Counted from the stretch's first letter, positions 46,287 through 55,600 are shown. The stretch: DNA of 56,022 nt from Rhizorhapis sp. SPR117 (GCF_021742065.1 NZ_JAKKIE010000026.1:1-56022); one strand, 5' to 3'. Made by a program: numbers and translations. Notes: generated by a model not told the origin, from the sequence alone.

Positions 46287-46743
46287 GGCTGGTTCCTTTC
46301 GCTAGCCGTGGGTTGAGCTGCGAAGCCTTCAAAACAAAAAGCCGCGCATGCACCCTTGGCCAGCGCCGAGCGTCCATCCTTCAATCCGCCGCAAGGCGGA
46401 TATGGGCGATCGTACCGAAAGGCGGGGACGCCAAAGCCGAACCGCTCGCGGCGCCGCAGGCGTCCGGGCCACACGGGAGCGCAGCGAAGGGAGCGGGCCA
46501 GCCCGGATTTCGGCTATTGGCCCTTGGTCCGCGCCGTCGGTGTAAGCTGACAAAATGGGGTGCACGCGCGCGGTACGCGCGCGCCTGACCTATAAAAGGC
46601 GTCGGCATGATGCCGCCCATGTTTTCTTCTGCCAGTGATCGTTACCCGGCGGGGCCGAAACCTGTGCCCGGCAGGGTTCGGTGGCAAAGCCATAGAGCGC
46701 GGTCCGCTGAAAGCGGAGGCAGCCCGATCAACGCTTGCGAAAC
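46287..46743. other. 457-bp non-coding stretch with hairpins
   Basis: No frame here shows family resemblance. Hairpins: ATCCGCC-GCAA-GGCGGAT (46384-46401, GCAA tetraloop), GCGCGC-GGTAC-GCGCGC (46566-46582) and TCCGCT-GAA-AGCGGA (46703-46717). The stretch lies between the TIGR04141-type and parB-like genes, upstream of the latter. It could hold the parB-like promoter, a partition or transfer site, or a structured RNA. The last 7 bases upstream of the parB-like start hold its ribosome site. Confidence 0.45.
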
Positions 46744-48411
46744 CTATTCTGCGGCTTCGGCGGGCTGTTCGGCCTCGGCGGGCACGTCCTTTTTCTTCCG
46801 CTTCTTCTTGCGGCCTTCCGCTGCCACAACCTGATCGGCAATAAAAATCACGCGCCCCGGAACGTCCATCAGCTGGAGCGCCTTCATGCCGCGCATGAGG
46901 CTGATGCGGGAGAACAAGGGCAGGTTCAGGGACCGCCCGGCGGGGTCTTTCCGGGTCACGATGCCGAAGACGATGCAATATTTCCGGGCGCGGACGAGCG
47001 TGACCATCGCATCCGCATCGCCATCGGCGAGAACTTCCCGGATGAGCGCCTCCAGCTTGTCGACCGCCTGCGGCTCCAGCCGTATCAATTCGACGGCGTT
47101 TACGCCCTGGTTGAACAGGTGGCTCAACTGTGCCGACAGGGTCGAGACTTTGACATGATAGAAGGCGGCGACACCGTCGCGAACCGCCAGCAGGTCGCAA
47201 GGCTCTACCGCCGTCTGCCCGTCCGGGCTGATATTCTTGGTATCAAGGCAGGCGACAGCAGCGTCCGCCGCCCCAACGGCCGCATTGTACGCGCCTTCGC
47301 TCGGATGATCGTAGGGCGGGAGGTCGCTGTCCGCGCATAGCGGGTCGAGGTAAGCGCCAAGGCGCGCGATATAGGCATCGTCAATGCGATACCAGTTGCC
47401 TTCGCAAAGATGGAAGGTTTCGCCTTGCGCGTCTTCCAGCGCCGTGTCGAAGACCAGGCTCTTGAAAATGCTGTAGCGGTCGCGGCTGTTGCCGTCCTCG
47501 TCGGTCAGGACCAGCGCGTGCCGCCGCAAATCCTCGACGCCCAGGGTGTTCAGGTCGATCCCGTGTTCATCCAGATACTCGTAATACCGCCCGATATAGA
47601 CATCGTCATAGACGCGGCTGCGCCCGCCTCCGGCGAAAGCGGCGTAGAGATTGTCGCTGTAGTTGATGATTTCCGGGACCGTGATGTTCAGGTCGGGATT
47701 GCGCGCGCGAAAAGCCTCCAGAAGCCGTCCGTTCAACGCCTCGATCTGGGCGGGGTCACGGACCGGCATGATGTTCTGGATGTCAGGGAAAGCGGCCTTG
47801 TATTCCTCGCTCTGGTATAGAGCGACCAGCTTCTCGCATAGCGCCGCCAACCCGTCGGCCGCGACATCCGTGCTGATGCGCAGATTGCTGCCGCCCGTGG
47901 CGTGACGGAACAGCTCCTTGTGCTCGTCGCGGACCTTGCCGGTCAGGCTGCGCAGGATCGTGCTGTCACGGTCGAAATCAAACAGCGTCAGCTCGGATTC
48001 GATCGGGAGCTGTGTCCGCTGGCGCTTGGCCGCGCCGGGATCGAGCGTATCGGTGCTTTTGAGTTTGTGCGGATCGAGACTGTTCAACGTGACCCGAAGC
48101 CCGAAATCATATTCGTAGCTGGAGTCGATCAGGTTATGGGCGACATGGCCGAAGGATAGCGCGAAACACCGGCCACCGACCGGCAGGAACACAAGGGCCC
48201 CCTTGTTCACCTGCGTCAGGTTTTTCTCAACGCTGAAATAAGACTTCCACCATGGCGGGCGCGGGTCGCTGTCCAGCACGAACAGCGTTGCGCCCTCCGG
48301 CAGGGCCTGCGCGCCGATATCGTCGTCCAGCGCATGGTCCTCCCGCAGCGCGTTGGTCGCATCATAGCCTTCCTTGAGAAGGTAGATCGAGAAAGCCCTG
48401 CTCTTTGCCAT
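46744..48411 (-). CDS. TIGR04141/DUF6119-type protein
   Basis: A 555-residue protein whose opening MAKSRAFSIYLLKEGYDATNALREDHALDD and the segments PPWWKSYFSVEKNLTQVNKGALVFLPVGGRCFALSFGHVAHNL match what I recall of the sporadically distributed family TIGR04141 (DUF6119). A second half with CDLLAVRDGVAAFYHVKVSTLSAQLSHLFNQGVNAVELI resembles a PD-(D/E)XK-like core (D...xHxK). The tail is Lys-rich (RKKKRKKKD). The family has no firm function and often sits in mobile and defence regions. A GGGG-rich ribosome site precedes ATG 48411. Family name is by memory of sequence, not search. Confidence 0.68.
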   Translation of the reverse strand: MAKSRAFSIYLLKEGYDATNALREDHALDDDIGAQALPEGATLFVLDSDPRPPWWKSYFSVEKNLTQVNKGALVFLPVGGRCFALSFGHVAHNLIDSSYEYDFGLRVTLNSLDPHKLKSTDTLDPGAAKRQRTQLPIESELTLFDFDRDSTILRSLTGKVRDEHKELFRHATGGSNLRISTDVAADGLAALCEKLVALYQSEEYKAAFPDIQNIMPVRDPAQIEALNGRLLEAFRARNPDLNITVPEIINYSDNLYAAFAGGGRSRVYDDVYIGRYYEYLDEHGIDLNTLGVEDLRRHALVLTDEDGNSRDRYSIFKSLVFDTALEDAQGETFHLCEGNWYRIDDAYIARLGAYLDPLCADSDLPPYDHPSEGAYNAAVGAADAAVACLDTKNISPDGQTAVEPCDLLAVRDGVAAFYHVKVSTLSAQLSHLFNQGVNAVELIRLEPQAVDKLEALIREVLADGDADAMVTLVRARKYCIVFGIVTRKDPAGRSLNLPLFSRISLMRGMKALQLMDVPGRVIFIADQVVAAEGRKKKRKKKDVPAEAEQPAEAAE

Positions 48412-48448
48412 GCCGCCCCCCGGCGCGCGATCAAAAATTCGTTTCTTC

Positions 48449-48459
48449 TATCTGAGATA
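48449..48459. promoter_or_regulatory. Short palindrome in the leader of the TIGR04141-type gene
   Basis: TATCTGAGATA is an 11-base palindrome, flanked by TTTCTTC and ACAGAAAGAA, in the 109 bases between the 71-residue gene and the TIGR04141-type gene. The AT-rich context in a GC-rich region suggests a promoter or operator. Confidence 0.3.
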
Positions 48460-48520
48460 ACAGAAAGAAGACGGGCGTGTATGTCAATGACGAACGGCCA
48501 GCGTTCAAGTATTGTCCCGG

Positions 48521-48736
48521 TTATCCCTCGGATATGCTGCCGCCGTCGCCAAGATGCGCCGCGCCGACGGCCTGATAAAGCGCCCAAAGGGATTCCGCTG
48601 CCGAGTCCGCCAGCGCCTTCCACTCGGGATTCGCCTGCACTTGCGCATGTTCGCAAAGCTCGCTGGCGACCGCGCGGCTCAAAAACGAGACCATATGCAT
48701 AACTTCGTGCCGCCCGTAATCATCCATTTCCGCCAT
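48521..48736 (-). CDS. Unknown 71-residue protein
   Basis: Not recognised. ATG 48736 has GAGAGGGG six bases upstream, a strong ribosome site, and the protein MAEMDDYGRHEVMHMVSFLSRAVASELCEHAQV... is mostly helical with acidic character. Similar small proteins appear on sphingomonad mobile elements. It lies 109 bases upstream of the TIGR04141-type gene on the same strand. It could be a partner or regulator of it; nothing in the sequence proves that. Confidence 0.6.
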   Translation of the reverse strand: MAEMDDYGRHEVMHMVSFLSRAVASELCEHAQVQANPEWKALADSAAESLWALYQAVGAAHLGDGGSISEG

Positions 48737-48839
48737 ATCATACCCCTCTCGAAACATCCGTCATGCCCCGCCATCCTATCGTGAAGCGGGTGCGCCAGCC
48801 CCCTGGCCCTTACGGAAAGCAGGTGGGTCCGGGCAAACA

Positions 48840-49060
48840 CTAATCTCCGAACAAGCTCCCCTGCCCATCCGATGTTTTCGTGTATCGGCCAAGTATTGCG
48901 CTCAGGGCGTTGTCGTCGAGTGGTGCCGAAAGCACCTCATCGTTGAATTCGAGAACCCTCAGGACGCGGATGGCCTTCGGGTTGTCGGCCTTGCCATGAA
49001 AGGCCCATTGAACCTTGATCGTATCAATGATGTGGATGCTAAGCTGCGCAGCGTTCACGA
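48840..49060 (-). pseudogene. C-terminal remnant of an unknown gene
   Basis: About 70 residues ending in a natural-looking C-terminus (LSIHIIDTIKVQWAFHGKADN, ALSAILGRYTKTSDGQGSLFGD). Upstream of about 49060 the frame stays open but reads the antisense strand of the SNF2 remnant, so the original 5' part is missing. I do not recognise the protein. Confidence 0.5.
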
Positions 49061-49520
49061 GACTCCAGAAATGTTCGTCGTCAAACTGCCGCCGGAGGAA
49101 CGGACGGCAGCGGCGATCCTGAACGCCCTGGATTTCGATTTCTTCGAGCTGCTCGACAGTGTCACGATCGCCCGGTCCCGCAAGCACATTCAGACCTTCT
49201 ACAGCACCGAAGAAGTCGGCAAATTCCCCGAGCGGCTAAAGCCCATTTCATTCCATTGTCCGCTAACCGGTCGCCCTGACGTGATCGGTCTTAATGAGAT
49301 ATTTGACCGCCTGACCATGCTCAAACTCGCGGTCTATGCGCCGGTCAGCTACATCCTGCCCAGCCGTATCGGTAGATACGCGGAGCTTTACGATACCGAA
49401 GTGAAGAGCGGCGGCGGCACACTCCGCCAGGCTGACCGCGAGCGCAGCCTTCAGGCCCTCATGACTGTGAACTTGCTGAAGCGGCTGGAAAGCTCGGTCG
49501 AGGCGTTCCGCATCACCCTG
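49053..49520 (+). pseudogene. Internal fragment of a SNF2-type helicase
   Basis: About 156 residues match the middle of large SNF2-like helicases: LPPEERTAAAILNALDFDFFELLDSVTIARSRKHI, SFHCPLTGRPDVIGLNEIF, LRQADRERSLQALMTVNLLKRLESSVEAFRITL. ATP-binding motifs are absent, so the piece cannot be an active helicase. The open frame (48996-49697) runs into neighbouring antisense sequence at both ends, at about 49053 and 49520. It is a recombination remnant lying between two other broken genes. Confidence 0.7.
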
Positions 49521-49664
49521 GGCGACAAGTCGCTTGTATTCTTCGACAGACATAACGACCACGACCGGTCTCCCATGCTTTTCAACCGTAACCGGTTCAG
49601 CGCGGGCAACGTCGATCAACATGCCAAAGGCGTTCTTGGCATCCTTCGCCGACATGGTTTTCAT
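49515..49664 (-). pseudogene. Phd/YefM-type antitoxin, truncated after about 49 residues
   Basis: The first 49 residues (MKTMSAKDAKNAFGMLIDV, VTVEKHGRPVVVVMSVEEY) are a clear Phd/YefM DNA-binding domain. After about residue 50 the frame continues to 49263 only by reading the antisense of the SNF2 fragment. The C-terminal toxin-binding part and the toxin gene are missing. The DNA-binding half and its promoter are intact, so it might still repress. Alternative start at residue 4. Confidence 0.72.
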
Positions 49665-49692
49665 GAACGGAAGCCCCCGCGTGTGTTTGGTC

Positions 49693-49721
49693 TATAATGG
49701 CTATTTCAGCCATATCCGCAA
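49693..49721 (-). promoter_or_regulatory. Candidate promoter/operator of the Phd-type antitoxin
   Basis: Minus strand: TTGCGG (49721-49716), a 17-base spacer, ATTATA (49698-49693). The spacer and -10 contain ATGGCT and AGCCAT as inverted 6-base arms (49697-49702, 49708-49713) around 5 bases. It lies 29 bases upstream of the antitoxin start, the usual place for an autoregulated operator. Confidence 0.4.
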
Positions 49722-49974
49722 CCGGGAAGTCACGTGAGTTTCCGTAATGGTGAAATGATCCTCAACCTTACAGCCTGCTTTGGGGCTCCTGAGTCCTCTT
49801 TAAGCGCGCGATCGTCACCCGAATGGGCGGAGACACCTTGCGGCTCGGGGCTGCTCACGCCGTAGCCGTGGCGAAGGCGGACAGCTAGAGCCTGGCCCGG
49901 CCTGCCGGACGTGCCCCATTTTTCTTTGAAAAAAAGCGGTTTTGTGCCCCTGAGGTACTCATAACGCGCCATTG
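49722..49974. other. Intergenic stretch before the AbiE operon
   Basis: No gene recognised. A reading frame on the minus strand (to 49978) has no family resemblance. The part near 49920 is AT-rich (TTTTTCTTTGAAAAAAAG), followed by the AbiE-proximal palindrome. Confidence 0.45.
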
Positions 49975-50001
49975 TCAAAGAGCACTAGCCAGTGACTTTG
50001 A
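49975..50001 (+). promoter_or_regulatory. Candidate AbiEi operator
   Basis: Nested inverted repeat: TCAAAG (49975-49980) with CTTTGA (49996-50001), and inside it CACT (49983-49986) with AGTG (49991-49994). It ends 12 bases before the antitoxin ATG. AbiEi antitoxins are known to repress their own operon by binding inverted repeats in the promoter. Confidence 0.5.
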
Positions 50002-50013
50002 AAATAGGTTATA

Positions 50014-50844
50014 ATGTGTACCATGAGTGCACCGCGCGAAGATAAGCTAAAGAACGTTTTGGAGGCGGTTCCGGCCGGCTTCGTGGTGGACGCGCGTTGG
50101 CTGGAAGCCCACGGCGTCAGCCGATTCCTGACACGTAAATATATAGACAGCGGCTGGCTGGAGCGCATGGAGCGCGGCGTTTTCCGCCGCCCCACACCGC
50201 AACCCGTCCCGCTCGACTGGCAAACCTGTGTACTCTCACTCCAGCATATCATGGGCTATCAGCTCCATGTCGGCGGCATATCCGCCCTCGGCCTACAGGG
50301 CTATAGCCACTACCTGCCTCTCGGCGGTCGTCCGCCCGTATGGCTTTACGGCAACGATACACCGACTTGGCTGTCACGCCTGACTCTGGATGCACCGCTC
50401 ACCAGCCGCACCCTGTCGCTGTTCAGCGATCCGGCACTCAGCCTGACGGACAATAAGGCCGGCAGCACCGCTACGACACTTCCCTGGGGCTGGACGCTCC
50501 GCATGTCGTCACCAGAGCGCGCGATCCTCGAAGCACTGGATGAAGTGCCCGCCCATGAAAGCTTCCACAATCTCGACATGGTATTTGAGGGACTCGCGAC
50601 GCTGAGTCCCCGCCGCCTTGCCAGGCTCTTGCAGAGTTGCCGCAAGATCAAGGTCAGACGCCTGTTCTTTGTGTTCGCCGACCGTCACAAACATTCTTGG
50701 CGCGAACGCCTCAACCCCGACGATTTTATGCTGGGCACGGGCGACCGCGCACTGGTGAAGGGCGGCAAAATCCATCCCCGCTACCGCATCATGGTCCCGC
50801 CGGAGTTCGTCGAAACCTCAACGGGAGCTGACGATGGTCCGTGA
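50014..50844 (+). CDS. abiEi: AbiEi-type antitoxin of a type IV toxin-antitoxin system
   Basis: A 276-residue antitoxin and autorepressor. The N-terminal winged helix (VLEAVPAGFVVDARWLEAHGVSRFLTRKYIDSGWLERMERGVFRRP) is the AbiEi N-terminal domain. The AbiEi_3-like remainder carries LHVGGISALGLQGYSHYLPLG and MSSPERAILEALDEVPAHESF. It counters the AbiEii toxin without a direct complex in type IV systems. ATG 50014 has AGGT close upstream; ATG 50023 is an alternative. The 3' end overlaps abiEii by 11 bases. Confidence 0.85.
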   Translation: MCTMSAPREDKLKNVLEAVPAGFVVDARWLEAHGVSRFLTRKYIDSGWLERMERGVFRRPTPQPVPLDWQTCVLSLQHIMGYQLHVGGISALGLQGYSHYLPLGGRPPVWLYGNDTPTWLSRLTLDAPLTSRTLSLFSDPALSLTDNKAGSTATTLPWGWTLRMSSPERAILEALDEVPAHESFHNLDMVFEGLATLSPRRLARLLQSCRKIKVRRLFFVFADRHKHSWRERLNPDDFMLGTGDRALVKGGKIHPRYRIMVPPEFVETSTGADDGP

Positions 50845-51751
50845 AGCCTACGCCGCGCAGGTCGCACTGCTGGTGCGCCTGCTGCCTTTCATCGCGGAAC
50901 AAGAGGTCTTCGCGCTGAAGGGCGGGACAGCCATCAACCTATTCTATCGCGACATGCCGCGCCTATCGGTCGATATCGACCTGACCTATCTGCCGGTCCG
51001 GGACCGCGCGGAAAGTCTCGCGGAGATCAACGAAACGCTGGACCGGATCGCCGCCGCCGCCAATGGCGGCATCCCGCGACTGGATGCACGACGCATTGCA
51101 GGAGGAGGCGGCGGCGCCACCCGCATCCGGGCCCGGCTCGATGGTGCCGAGGTCAAGATAGAAACCTCACCCGTAACGCGCGGTGTCGTCCACGATCCCG
51201 AGCGCCGTGACGTGTCCCCGGCGGTCGAGGATGAATTCGGATACGCTTCGATCCAGGTTGTATCGTTTGAGGATTTGTTCGGCGGTAAGCTTCATGCGGC
51301 GGTCGATCGCCAGCACCCGCGTGATCTGTTCGACGTGAAACTGCTCTACGAAAATGAGGGGCTGACCGATGCGCTGTTTCGCACGTTTCTGGTCTATGTG
51401 GCCAGCTCCCCGCGACCGGCGCACGAACTAATCTCACCCAGTCTTAGCAAGCTGGACGAGCCCTATGCCCGTGAATTCGTCGGCATGACGACGGCCCCCG
51501 TCACGCTCGAAGAACTTGGAGAAACCAGAGACCGGCTCATCGCCGACATCCGCGCACGACTTGACGCCAGCACCCACAAATTTCTGACAAGCCTGCATGA
51601 CGGCGAACCGGATTTCGACGCGATCGGCTTGCCGCAGGCGGCGGCCCTGCCGGCAGTGCGATGGAAACTCCTGAACCTGCGGAAACTTATCGCGGAAAAC
51701 CCGGCGAAGCACGCCGCTCAAAGAGCGGAACTGGAAGAACTCTTTACCTGA
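50834..51751 (+). CDS. abiEii: AbiEii-type nucleotidyltransferase toxin
   Basis: A 305-residue toxin of the DNA polymerase beta-type nucleotidyltransferase fold. Motif I is LKGGTAINLFYR (Gly30-Gly31) with the metal pair Asp47 and Asp49 (SVDIDLTY). Later motifs are FEDLFGGKLHAAVDRQHPRDLFDVKLL, with conserved Lys and Asp. Related toxins modify tRNA 3' ends (MenT3) and halt growth during phage infection. Catalytic residues look intact. It overlaps abiEi by 11 bases; the third gene follows 24 bases later. Confidence 0.88.
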   Translation: MVREAYAAQVALLVRLLPFIAEQEVFALKGGTAINLFYRDMPRLSVDIDLTYLPVRDRAESLAEINETLDRIAAAANGGIPRLDARRIAGGGGGATRIRARLDGAEVKIETSPVTRGVVHDPERRDVSPAVEDEFGYASIQVVSFEDLFGGKLHAAVDRQHPRDLFDVKLLYENEGLTDALFRTFLVYVASSPRPAHELISPSLSKLDEPYAREFVGMTTAPVTLEELGETRDRLIADIRARLDASTHKFLTSLHDGEPDFDAIGLPQAAALPAVRWKLLNLRKLIAENPAKHAAQRAELEELFT

Positions 51752-51775
51752 ACAAACCGGCGGGAGGCACAACCA

Positions 51776-52612
51776 ATGCAATTACAGGGTCCCTGGAGAT
51801 TTGACTCACCCGGCGCTATGCCTCTCGAAGCCGTTCGCGAGTTTGATACATTGGTCGGGAGAGTCGCGGCCCAAGGCAACCGCTGGGCGATACTCGAACA
51901 TTTTAAAGGCTACTTTGCCGGGGCTGCCGGTGCTACCACAAGCCGCAGTTCGTCTGAGAGTTGGGCGGAATCGGACCTGGACAGGCTCATGTCGCAGGCA
52001 GCGGAGAACGCACCGCTTTTCATCGAAGCCTTCTATGACGGCTGCGAGTCGCTACGCAGTGAAGCCGACCTTACTGTGCCTGAGGTCGGCCGTATCAATC
52101 GTATCCTCAGCGAGCACGGCGTCGGATACGAGATCAGACCGCCCGCGCTCGTCGCTGTCGGTCTTCACCAGCCGATTCCCGTGCCCGAGCGATATCAATC
52201 GCTCGATGAACAGGCGCAAGAGATCGTGCAGCAATCGCTCCAGCAATCCGAGAAACTGCTTGCCGAAGGGCATCCTCGGCAGGCAGTGCAGGAAATCCTG
52301 TGGCTAATGGAATCGGTCGTAACCGCTTTCAAAGGCCTTGGCACAGGCGAGGACACGATCGAAGCCAAATACTTCAACAAAATCGCGCAGGAGCTCAGGA
52401 CAAAGCGGAAGGGACAGACCATCGAGCAGGTTCTTTCCTGGCTCACCACTTTGCACGGCTATCTCTCGTCGCCGACGGGCGGCGGCGTCCGGCACGGCGC
52501 TGACCTGAAGAGTGGCATCACCATCAACGCGGATGAAGGGCGTCTCTACTGCAATCTTATTCGCAGCTATGTAACCTTCCTGATGTCCGAGCATGAACGC
52601 ATGAGCCGCTGA
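51776..52612 (+). CDS. Unknown protein co-transcribed with AbiE (Abi-C-like end)
   Basis: A 278-residue protein that starts 24 bases after abiEii with GGGAGG, so it is probably in the same transcript. No known catalytic motif. The middle, WAESDLDRLMSQAAENAPLFIEAFYDGCESL, and the end, LTTLHGYLSSPTGGGVRHG, recall abortive-infection C-terminal (HEPN-like, RHG) proteins, but the match is by eye. The R-H-G triplet before SGITINADEGRLYCNLIRSYVTFLM could be a HEPN RNase site or simple helix packing. It is cytosolic, mostly helical. Role unknown: possible third component of the AbiE locus or a separate abortive-infection protein. Confidence 0.7.
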   Translation: MQLQGPWRFDSPGAMPLEAVREFDTLVGRVAAQGNRWAILEHFKGYFAGAAGATTSRSSSESWAESDLDRLMSQAAENAPLFIEAFYDGCESLRSEADLTVPEVGRINRILSEHGVGYEIRPPALVAVGLHQPIPVPERYQSLDEQAQEIVQQSLQQSEKLLAEGHPRQAVQEILWLMESVVTAFKGLGTGEDTIEAKYFNKIAQELRTKRKGQTIEQVLSWLTTLHGYLSSPTGGGVRHGADLKSGITINADEGRLYCNLIRSYVTFLMSEHERMSR

Positions 52613-52641
52613 CGCGCCGATCTGCCACAGCGTCTAGTAGC

Positions 52642-55600
52642 CTAAGCGCTCGAAACGACCACGCGAAACCGCGCCTGCGTTGTCTTGGTCAGGAACAGCT
52701 CCGTCGTCGCCAGCAGCCTCAATATCTCTGGCGTAACTGTCTCCACAGAAGCCCCCGGCTGGACGAGCACGACCTCAAAATCCACCCGGGAGCGACGGGC
52801 CTTATCCTTGAAGTATGACAGAATCTTCATGTCGCCTTTCAGGAAACGCGACGCGCCCTGGCGGGTCCATGTCTCATGACGCCGCTTCAGATCGACATAG
52901 AGCCGTGGCATCCCCCCGTGTTTGACCGCCATGCTCTTCTGGGCCTGGCCGCACAGCGTATAGAAGTTTCGGATATCAGCGGAAACCCGCCCATCCAGCG
53001 CATTCTTGCAATGGACGAGGCATAGCGTGATGCCGTCGTCCGTTTCTTTCAAAGCGACGAGATCAGCGGCCTCGCCGTGCCCGTCATCGTTGAAGATCAA
53101 ATCGAACTCGTCTTCGATATGCTGGAATGCACGAAATTGAATCGTATCACGGTCACCTGTCTTGTTCATTGATTCTCGGTTGAGGGGAATGCCCGACCAG
53201 TCCCACGTCTCCAGCGAATCCTTCGGGTATGTCCCGGCATCAAGTCGGGTCGGAATATGATAGCAATTGTAGGAGTGAGTGCCGTCTGCATACCTGACAA
53301 TGAATGGATCGGTGACCAGGTATTCATCCAAAGGCACGGCTTCCGCGTTGGCTTTCCTGAATTTCAGCCGAGGACCGGCGACCCAGGCGTGGCCGTATCC
53401 CCCCGGCAGGTCAGCCGAAATGCTGAGCCGGTAGGTTGACTGAAATCCGTCGGTTGCGATGTCGATATCGATCGAACCGTCCTCACCGACAGAGCCAACG
53501 CTGAGATCGACCAGGAAAACCGGAACTTCATGCTCATCGAAAAGCATGAACTGCTTGTCACTGAACCTGATCTGCGCCTGTTCACCCCACTGCACCGCAA
53601 TCGGGTATTCCTCGTACGGCTTGTTCAATTTCTGAGGTCGCAGGAAGTCGCGGGTGATATTCGACTCTAGCTCAACTTCTGAAGAGACCTTGCTCCAGGT
53701 GCGCCCACACCATTCCATCCATGCGGAGATCGTCCCTGACTTCTGCTGCCAAATTTTACCTTTGCGCTGGGTTCCGCCCCATAGGACCCGTTCGCCATCC
53801 TCGTAACCGAGGCATGCGATGTTGTTCAGTTGGGCTTCGCGCTTCTCAATATCTGCCAGGCCTTCGGTCACGTTCGGCCCGAAATAGGACGTGAAACTAA
53901 TGGCGCCAATGCGCGATGATCCCATGCTCTTGACGAGCGGCATCTCGACATTGTTCGGAATGCGGAAGACGGCCGGGCCGCTGAGCAGGTCCGTTTCATC
54001 GGATGTAATCGCACGGGCCACGCGCTCGGTACGCAGCCCCTGATAATCGCTCGCATAGATGAAGAGTGCCCCGGCTGCCTTGTCCCATCTGGCAAGAAGG
54101 AGATCGTATACTGAATTTTCCAGGTTCTGGTAATTTCCCCAGTCGACTGTCGAGGTGCGGTGCGTGACGGCGACGAGCAGGTTGTTATCTTCGTCGAGGG
54201 CGTACCAGCTTTCGGCGTCACGCGGCAGGCACCCGGTGTAATTGAGCGGCGACCATTCCTCACATTTTGTCCGGAATATCTGTGTCGATAGCGCGGGCCG
54301 GAGGTTCCAGAGCGAAAGTTGGGAATGAAGATCGCCCCGCTCCTTGAGGCCCAGCACGACATCTTGAAGCCGCAGTTCTTCATGAATGCGTTCTTCGCTG
54401 AGCCGCTTTATTAGCACGTCCCAGTCGGCTCCCTCGGCATACAGAGCTGCCAGTTTGGCTTCCGCTTCGGGGTCAGCGATGTTGGCCACGACAGTCGCTT
54501 CCCCGATTGTTCCGGTCGCCCCTTTGCGTGTGAACCGACCGATAAATTGCAGGGTGACTGCGAGGGATTTGTGCGTGTCGTGCAGTGCGGCGATCTTTAG
54601 ATTGGGCAGATCGAACCCTTCTCCCAGCATGTCGACGCAAACCACGATGCGCGCGCCGTCCGCGCTGCGGTCCAGGACTTTTTCCAGCGATGCGGCGTTG
54701 ATCAGCCGCCGTCCGGGACCTGAATATACAATGACCGGATGAAGCTCGGGGGCCAATTCCTGATAAAGAGCCCAGACAATGTCGGCCCGGTCCTTGTTCT
54801 GGGTGCGGGCCATAAGGAGGTGATCGAAACCAAGATCGTTGCGGTCTCTGCGCAGTACGGCAACGGCTTCCGTGGCGATTGCGCGATCCCGCATCTCGGC
54901 ATCGCCATACTCTTCGACCGTACGGAGATTGATGGGTCGATAGTAACCCGCCTTCTGAGCATCGCCGAGCTTGTAGTTGAAGATGATCTTGCCATCGACG
55001 CGTTTGCCATCCCGGCGAAACGGGGTCGCCGTGAATTGCAGAATCCGCTTGTTTTTAAACTGGTCCCTTACCGTTGCCCATGTAGACGCTGTGACGTGGT
55101 GGGCCTCATCGACAAAGATGTCGCTACATTGGTCCAACAGATAGGCAAGCGCATCGGGCTGGGAGCTTCGCAGACTGTCGGGTAGTGCAACGATCACGTT
55201 GGATTTTTCGATAAGGACTTGGCAGTCGTCGACCGATCGCAGACCGGTGGAAATCTTCGCAACATGCGGACCGGCGAGTTCCCGCGGCACAACGCCCGCG
55301 TCCGGAAGAACTCCCAACGTCACGAATTTCTCGAATATCTGGTTCCTGAGGGCATCCGACGGGACAAGCACAAGCGTCCGGCGCAGTTGCCGATAGACCT
55401 GTGTGGCCAACATGGTTTCGGTTTTACCGGTCCCGGTCGGCAGGACCACCGTCGCCGGTTCAAACTGCTCGCCCACTGCAAAGTGGGCAGAAATCGCATG
55501 TAGCGCCCCGATCTGGGGCATTCTCAGCCCGGGCTCCTGCTCCTCATCATTCTCCACACGGAACGTGAACCTATTGCGCCATAACGCCAAGACGCGCTCC

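Noticed and set aside
46514..47200. A 228-residue minus-strand open frame overlapping the TIGR04141-type gene
   Set aside because: It is Arg/Gly-rich, in another frame of a better supported gene, with no ribosome site or family resemblance; typical GC-rich shadow.
48996..49697. A 233-residue plus-strand open frame as one complete gene
   Set aside because: Only the middle (about 49053-49520) looks like protein of one family. Both ends are antisense of other gene remnants, so the frame is chimeric.
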